Positions 57,089-64,000 of a stretch of DNA of 64,000 nt are shown here, piece after piece. This DNA comes from Siphonodentalium dalli (lineage: Eukaryota; Mollusca; Scaphopoda; Gadilida; Siphonodentaliidae): positions 128,845,989-128,909,988 of the forward strand of contig CP136068.1 of assembly GCA_032622095.1 (NCBI GenBank), read 5' to 3'. Under the pieces are notes generated by a model. The model had not been told where the DNA came from. It saw only the letters and a list, made by a program, of their open reading frames with translations, and searched no databases. The first letter of the stretch is position 1; each line of letters begins with the position of its first letter. The position numbers and the translations under genes were made by a program.

Positions 57089-58309
57089 GTAGTTATGATG
57101 TGTCATAAAGCAGAGTTTATTTGAAATAGCTTATTCCTATAATACACACAGACGTTATATATACGTGCATATAGATCGCGTTTTGCTTAATCGTTTATGG
57201 GAATATTCTTATATATAAGTGGATTTGTGTGAAATACCATTGACCTATAATATTGCTGTACATAACTGTGGTTTAAAATAAAATTATGCTGTTGTGGCGG
57301 ATCTATGTCCAATTAAAGATGGTTAGTTTAACCCTGTCTATACTAAATGGTTTCTCCCATTCAATTATAAAGGTATATACTTTGGATTTAGTATGGGCTC
57401 TCATTCCACGAGGTGGCACAATGAAGGGGAATTTCAGCGACAACCGGGCCATATTCTAATTTCACGATCCGGTTGTCGCGGGGTAAATATTTGGGGTGAA
57501 ACGTGATTTTTTTCATATTTCCCTCATGCTACCCAACCTTATTGTTATAATTTAATATCATTAATTTAGTCTAAGCGCGTTTGCCTAAAATGGGATCATC
57601 TTCGTTTTTACCAATAATGATAGATGGTGTCATTTGGCGTATTATAATCGGTGCGATTTGAAATGTTGTCACAAAAACTGCTAACTGCTGAACATCAAAG
57701 ATATATTTGAAAATTTTCATATGATCCGTGGGTTCGTATTGGCTACAGTGATCAAAAATTAAAATTTAACCCTATGGATATTCTTGTATTTTTGATAAAT
57801 GACGCCATTTGCGTATGATTATATATGAATTGAAATTTCTCCAACATACTATGTGTGAAACTCAGGCGCAATTTGGGAAAATTCGGATGCGGCCAGAATA
57901 TTCTCTCTGACTACAGTTGCGATCAAAATTTAACATTGAACCTACGGCAAATATTTCGTTATATTACTCGAACTTCGATATTAATATCGCGTGATACTAT
58001 ATCAAGACAGGACAATAGTGTCTGACTCACTGTAACTGTCAGTAATCTAATTCATGCAGTAGTCGATATAGTTATGTTTATTTATACAGTACTTGATAAA
58101 GGTATGTGTATGATGGTTTGTAATTATCACAAGACTATATTTTTTTAAAGATGTGACTGTAGTCAATTATTGTTTTATTAATACCTATTATCAACTGACT
58201 AGTATGGAAGCCAATTGTAGATCACAACGAGTTGTAGTATGACAAATATACTTACAAATGATACTCCGCCATCATCGTCATCACACATGCATCCTGCGTT
58301 TCTGTGTTT
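57089..58309. other. no feature supported
   Basis: A remnant of the 7550 family's terminus (CCCTGTCTATACTAAATGG) lies near 57333. Nothing else is recognised. Confidence 0.5.
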
Positions 58310-59030
58310 GCTACGGAACACCATATAGCTACCGTATGTGGTTGTCATCCCTTCTATGATGTCGTTCTACCTTTATATGGTGTTCGTTTACCTTCATATG
58401 GTCCATTCATTCTTATCTGGTGTGCAAATCATTATGACTGTATAACGTGTCCACCTGGCGAGCACTGTTCTTTATATGGTGTGCATTCATCTTGATATAT
58501 TGTCATTAAATTTGTTTACCTTTCTATAGTGTGTTTTACCTGTATATGGTGTCCGTTCACCATTGGGGAGATGGCATCTGTTCTCCACATGATATACATA
58601 CGTCTTTGTATGATGTGGTTCCACCTTTGTATGGTGACCATTCATCTTTATATGGCGTGAAAATATCTTTATATGGTGTCCATTCACCATCATGATGATA
58701 TACCACATAATACAGACCATCCACACATCATTTAAAGTCGTATACATATCATATAAAGTCGTATGTACATCATATAAAGAACGGCAGCCATGGTCATGAC
58801 ATACATATAAAGGTAGATGTATACCATATAAAAGTCAGTGAACATGATATACAGGTAAAACCCACATCATATATAGTTAAATACACATCGTAATATAGGT
58901 AAATGGACCAATATGAAGGTGAATGGACACCACATACATGTGAACTGACACCAGTACACCATACAAAGGTGATCGGGGACCAAAAAAACAGGTAAACACA
59001 CCATATAAATGTAAACACACCGTACGTACA
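58310..59030. repeat. degenerate minisatellite that flips orientation midway
   Basis: About nine loose units with CTTTATATGGTGT run from 58310 to about 58700. About eleven units of the complementary kind (ACCATATAAA, CATCATATAAAG) run from there to 59030. Unit length varies from about 20 to 35 bp. Confidence 0.85.
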
Positions 59031-60379
59031 CTGTTAGGAAATACTGTCGGTTTATAGTGCCGGACCTTCGCAATCCGACGGTCCCATACCGTTTCATCCA
59101 TTGTACGGTGAACACCCATTGTTGTCTAACTTTTGAAACGAGGTTCACCTCTTGGGTAGGTGAAAATCATATGTAAAGGTCAAGGTCATTGTAAAAAATG
59201 TGTGCTTTTTACGATGCTATCATATAACTTCGACCCACTTGATTGAAATTAAAGACGTAGCGAGACGAAGATATATTTAAAATAATTTGGAGGACCACCG
59301 CTTAGTGCAGAATTATAGTTTTACCAATAATATCAACTCATTCCAGAGATATAGACCTTCAAAGTTGGTGGTACCCGTTTGTGGTGAGCAAAATCGTGTA
59401 GTATTTTGACCAGAGACATGGTTATACATGTAAGTGAGCGGCCATTCGAGGAAAAGGGTCATATTAAAAAGTTTAATGCAAATTCAGATTGTTTTATACC
59501 GTTGGAAAGCTTATGGATTGTCCATTATTAATAACCATGTTGTAGTGAGCATAAGTGGTAAGAAAATGTAGATATTATTGTTGCCATGGCAAGGGATATA
59601 TACTATTTTTGGAAGATAAAAATGGGAAAAAATGTCATATCTAAGAATATAATTGGTCTGGGTAAGAATAGTTCATATACATATATACACGTAGGTGAAT
59701 GTCCTACATGATGTGCCGTCATCTGTTATTTTTATAGGTCAAGGTCACACTTACAGATCAAGGTCATTCGGGGAAAAGTTCAAAACACCGGTTTTGCTCA
59801 CATCAAAGCAACATGTCCCTGTGATATTGCAAGAAATAAGAACGCAATAAATAATCACATACAATTTCTAAACAAAATGATATATTACATTCCCCATGTG
59901 CAGGGACGTGGCGACAGGGATTAGGGGTGGGGGGGGGGGGGGGGGGGTCTAACCCGAACTTTGGTAAATATTTTCAACAGTTGGAAATTTCACACCAACA
60001 ATAGGTTGAAAATGTTCTTGTAGCTTGATTTTCAAACAATATATTGGGGGAATTTATTGTTTTTGGACCAATATTTGTATATCTTCCTACTTTGGTCAAA
60101 ATTACGTATCAATGAGTGAGTTAGGTATGGTTAATCTTTCTGAGTTCAAAATTACACATTTGAGAGTATTTATACACCATATATGTTGTAGCTGATTACC
60201 ATGGTAATGCATGTATACACTTAACATTGGTTCAGTACTTCGAGAAATGATTAATCTTATTACATGTCCGTTTTATGTGATATTTAACGGCATTCCAAGA
60301 TATATAGACACGCACCTCACAATATATATTAACTGCAAAAATATCACAATGGCGCCAATAACCAAACGGATGAACCGAT
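59031..60379. other. unassigned, with poly-G tract
   Basis: G run at 59929-59947. GTCAAGGTCA motifs recur at 59178 and 59748. No gene. Confidence 0.5.
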
Positions 60380-60920
60380 CCCGGGAAAACAAGGATATCT
60401 ATTTTCGAACATCATATTTGAATACATTCGTATCTTGTGTTCCGCGTTGGCACTTCCTCGTCACCCGCGTTGTCAAATAATCGTTGCACCACCTTCACGT
60501 TATGCTCAATAACATGCTTATTTGTGGGACATTTGCACTGAAATTTTGTGGAAATGCTTGGGAGATGTTTGGCTTCGAATCGGCTCAATCGCACCCACCG
60601 ATAAGTGTATAATTTTGAAAAAAATGATGGATGTTTTGTCAACAATGCCGGTATTTTGGCCAAGGGTATCCAGTTGGTGGCACAACTACAGCAGCGTGTA
60701 TCGTTTGCTCAGACATTTAACCACTGCCAGCACCCTTCATAATAACCAGTTCACTGGGTTAAATCAATGATAGATGATACGTACCGTTCCATTGTCCTAA
60801 CAAACGGACTTTGGCGGCGAAAACTCAATTTCACCGCCACGGAAAACACAAATTTTACTTGTTGCCGCGTTGGCCATCCTTGTTTTCCCGGGATATCCTT
60901 GTTTTCCCGGGTTCCTCCGT
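60380..60920. repeat. possible inverted-end element
   Basis: ATCCCGGGAAAACAAGGATA at 60380 is inverted relative to TATCCTTGTTTTCCCGGG at 60893, with a further half copy CATCCTTGTTTTCCCGGGAT at 60878. Outer limits and target are unclear. Confidence 0.45.
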
Positions 60921-61077
60921 GTGAATAACGCTATGACATCACACCCGATATGTGAACGAAACACACTATATAGAGCAGGCCTACTTCCTCACTTATGTGT
61001 ATATTACTAGTTAACTCAGTTTGTTCGCCGTGACGGAATCACACAACGGGCGTGACGGAATCACCGTGCGATTTTTA

Positions 61078-61915
61078 GCTCACCTGAGACGAACTGAGAC
61101 GAAGTCTCCGGTGGAGCTATCGTCATCACTCCTCGTTCGTCGTCCGTCCGTCTGTCTGTCCGTCCGTCAACTTTTTAAAAATTATCTTCTCCTCTGAAAC
61201 CATCATACCGAATTGGTTCATATTTGGTGTGGATGTTCCCTAGGTGACTCTCATTCAGATTTGTTCAAATGAGGTCACTGGGTCAAATAGTTGCGAAACC
61301 AGGGCCATAACTCTATTCCTCCACAGTAATTCTTACAACAACTTCTTGTCCATAACCATTGTGCCGATTTAGCTAATATTTGGTATGGAGGGTCCTTGGG
61401 TGACTGGTGTTCAGATTTGTTCAAATGAGGTCACCCGGTCAATTAGTTGAGAAACCAGGGCCATAACTCATAGTAATTCTTACAATGACTTCTTCTACAA
61501 AAATATTTGGCCGCATTAGCTTATATTTGGTACTGAGGGACCTTGGGTGACTGGGAATCAGATTTGTTCAAATTGGGTCACTGGGTGAATTAGGGGCAGA
61601 GCCAGGGACATAACTCTAAAAACCAAAAAATATTTGATCATATTTGGTGTGGATGTTCCCTAGGTGACTGTCATTAAGATTTGTTCAAATGAGGTCACTG
61701 TGTCAAACAGTTGCGAAACCAGGGCCATAACTATATTCCTCCTTGGTAATTCTTATAACGACTTCTTGTCAACAACCATTATGACGATTTAGTTTATATT
61801 TGGTATGTGGGGTCATTGAATGACTGGGGTTCAGATTTGTTCAAATGGGGTCACTGGGTCAAATAGTGGTGGAGCCAGGGCCATAATTCCCCAAAAAATA
61901 ATAAAAAGTTCAGGA
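61078..61915 (+). repeat. AGCTCACCTGAG / GTCCGTCCGTC repeat with ~180-bp subunits
   Basis: Begins AGCTCACCTGAGACGAACTG and a GTCCGTCCGTCTGTCTGTCC tract. Then about four subunits follow with TATTTGGTATGGAGGGTCCT, CAGATTTGTTCAAATGAGGT, CACTGGGTCAAATAG and GCCAGGGCCATAACTC. This class of repeat is frequent in mollusc genomes. Confidence 0.85.
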
Positions 61916-62239
61916 ACTCCTTGATCAATTTAACATACAAAAAAATACATACCCCCCACATGACCCAGAACCCCACCCTGCCCCCAACCAACAGCATTCC
62001 ACCCTATCTCATATCCTAACTCACAGGTAAATCAAGTTTTTTTTTTAAATTCCCATTACAAGGCAACTCTCCTATGAACTGATAGACATAACACATGGCA
62101 AGGCAGAGTCCCCAGGGAGTGTATTCATGTCATCCATAATTTAAATGAGATTAATGGTGTTATCAATGAAGCACCCTTGTTGTTTACATTATCACTCAGT
62201 GGTCATTAAACTCAGATTAATTTCATATTCTCAGAGTGC
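61916..62239. other. no feature seen
   Basis: Unassigned; includes a C-rich CCCCACCCTGCCCCCAACC stretch. Confidence 0.5.
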
Positions 62240-63362
62240 CTGGCATTTGAAGAATGAGGTGTTCCCAGCGGGTGAATTTAGTGACGCTATCCTACACAGC
62301 AGGCTAGCATAACCAAATACACCTCTGAGAACCTTATTACGCTTAGGCCTCATCTTCTGGGAAGTATCTAGAGTCTCAAGATCTCATTCTGCTTAGGCCT
62401 CATCTTCTGGGAAGTATCTATAGTATCAAATTTACATTGTTGTTAGTTAAATTTCCCTTCTAGGAAGTTTCTGTATCCCTTAATTTGCAGAAGATAAAAT
62501 TCATGATTGAGGTGCCCAATGGGTGAACATCACCAATTTCAACTGGGGAACTTCAATCTTATTCTAGGTCTTCCATAGCAGATGAGGGCCTTATCAGAAT
62601 GAGGTCCCCAGAGGGTGAATTTATTGATACTAGCCCGCTGTGCAGGATAGCCTCACTAAATTCACCCTCTGGGTACCTCATTCTGCAAATAACAGGCAGA
62701 CTATTTCAAAGCTTGATTCAAGGCTAGCATCACCAAATTCACCATTTGGGGACCTCATTCTGCTTAGGCCTCATCTTCTGGGAAGTATCTATAGTATCAA
62801 ATTTACATTGTTGTTAGTTAAATTTCCCTTCTAGGAAGTTTCTATATCCCCTAATTTGCAGAAGATAAAATTCATAATTGAGGGGCCCAATGGGTGAACA
62901 TCACCAACTTCAACTGGGGAAATTCAATTTTATTCTAGGACTTCCATAGCAGTTGAGGACTTTATCAGAATGAGGTCCCCAGAGGGTGAATTTAGCGTCA
63001 CTAAATTCACCCTCTGGGGACCTCACTCTGCAAATGACAGACACACTATCACACTATTTCAAGGCTTGTTGTATAATACATTGTGTTGCTTGAGGCCAGG
63101 CATACACAATGTAGGAACAGACAAGCTTTTTGTGATGCTATACGGCACAGCAGGCTAGCATCACCAAATTCACCCTCTGGCGACCTCATTCTGCTTAGGC
63201 CTCATCTTCTGGGAAGTATCTATAGTATCAAATTTACATTGTTGTTAGTTAAATTTCGCTTCTAGGAAATTTCTATATCCCCTAATTTGCAGAAGATAAA
63301 ATTCACAAATGAGGTGCCCAATGGGTGAATATCACCAACTTCAACTGGGGAACTTAATTTTT
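62240..63362. repeat. family G1 array, about three tandem units of ~430 bp
   Basis: Repeated order: hairpin with GAGGTCCCCAGAGGGTGAAT, then CTTAGGCCTCATCTTCTGGG, AAATTTACATTGTTGTTAGT, TTTCTATATCCCCTAATTTG, GCCCAATGGGTGAACATCAC. Units are more alike here than copies elsewhere, indicating recent local duplication. The small frames at 62640-63265 are repeat by-products. Confidence 0.88.
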
Positions 63363-63365
63363 ATC

Positions 63366-64000
63366 CTTATCAGATTTGTGAAAATGGGATCACAAAGTCA
63401 AATAAGGGCAGAGCAAGAGACTTAACTATTTCACTACATAGTAATTCTTAAAATATGTTTGCAAGAACTAGTTGGCTTATATAGAATGGAATGTTCTTCC
63501 TTGACTGCAATTCAGATTTTTTTAATGGGGTCACCTGGTCAAATAGGGGCCAAGCGAAGGACAGTTTCCCTCTTAATATGCTTCCTTCACAAGGACCATC
63601 AGGTCTATTTGACTGATATTTATGATATGTATGAAGGGTTCTTTGGGTGTCAAATTTATTCAGATGGGGTCACCCGGTTAAAAGGGTGGGACCAGGGACA
63701 TAACTATATGTCTCTATAGTAATTCTTAAAATGTCTTCTCACGGGATTTTGGACTATTTAGCTTACATATAGTATGGATGAATCAGGAAGATCCTTTAGT
63801 GACTGAGATACAGATTTGTTAAAATGAGGTCAACCTGTCAAGAAATGGCAGTCTATGGGGAGTTAACACTTTTGTGTCCAATAAAATTATAGAAATACCA
63901 AATTCATTAAAACATCTACCTTGGAACCACCTGGCTGATTGGTCTGACATACATGTATTGTGTTTTGGGTCCATGGATAATTGGGCTTCAAACATGTTTA
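63366..64000 (+). repeat. 61.1 kb-type tandem repeat, runs off the window
   Basis: Diverged subunits with CAGATTTTTTTAATGGGGTC, CACCTGGTCAAATAGGGGCC and GTAATTCTTAAAATGTCTTC. Same family as 61078-61915 and 36590-36835. Confidence 0.8.

Noticed and set aside
58487-58747. - strand frame with repeated GHH.K peptides
   Set aside because: Direct result of the TATGGTGT minisatellite; no start context and no conservation evidence.
62640-63265. Repeated small frames with SPNSPSGDLILLRPHL
   Set aside because: Same peptide appears wherever family G1 linkers occur; repeat-derived.

Overview
The window reads as nuclear DNA of a marine invertebrate, most likely a lophotrochozoan such as a bivalve or gastropod. 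Genes have small exons in kilobase introns, base composition is AT-rich, and most of the sequence is transposon debris. The mollusc guess rests mainly on the repeats of AGCTCACCTGAG plus GTCCGTCCGTC type near 61.1 kb, which I know as common in mollusc genomes. It is an inference; amphioxus or a brachiopod is not excluded.

The one gene I can support is on the + strand, from 3931 to 31760. Eleven exons (called A-K here) have matching intron phases and encode the last ~336 residues of a leucine-rich-repeat (LRR) protein, ending at TGA 31758-31760. Its repeats follow the LxxLxLxxT/C..ITDxGL pattern of the RNI/AMN1/FBXL-type LRR superfamily. No N-terminal domain (F-box, TIR, kinase) is visible, so the 5' end lies to the left of the window or in exons I missed. 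The longest introns are E-F (7.9 kb) and J-K (6.3 kb); J-K holds a DIRS-like retroelement.

Mobile elements account for much of the rest. (1) Three hAT elements with perfect 8-bp target duplications lie at 1993-3238, 32223-35266 and 40027-41319, plus a 362-bp hAT MITE at 26462-26823. (2) Many elements sit in TTAA targets: family T1 (CCCTTTCATGA ends), several AGG-ended foldbacks, two 69-73 bp miniatures, and a 1.9 kb element at 32817-34755 with a THAP-like N-terminus that points to Kolobok. (3) Family P1 is a near-perfect palindromic Tc1/mariner-like MITE (TA target, CAGTAATGC ends) present ten times. (4) A DIRS1-like element at 25386-30010 has inverted termini and a recognisable internal complementary region. 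(5) Two long foldback structures interleave at 45073-46991. (6) Family G1 (GGTCCCCAGAGGGTGAAT hairpins) and several tandem satellite-like families fill more space.

From 32 to 64 kb I find no gene I would defend. Two single-exon candidates, a hydrophobic exon at 47493 and a Kozak-context first exon at 57038, are listed with low confidence. I see no tRNA, rRNA, CRISPR array or bacterial-type operon. I found no clearly new biochemical system. The most unusual items are the interleaved foldback, the four tandem 3' splice sites before the last LRR exon, and the crowding of elements within about 30 bp of this gene's splice sites.
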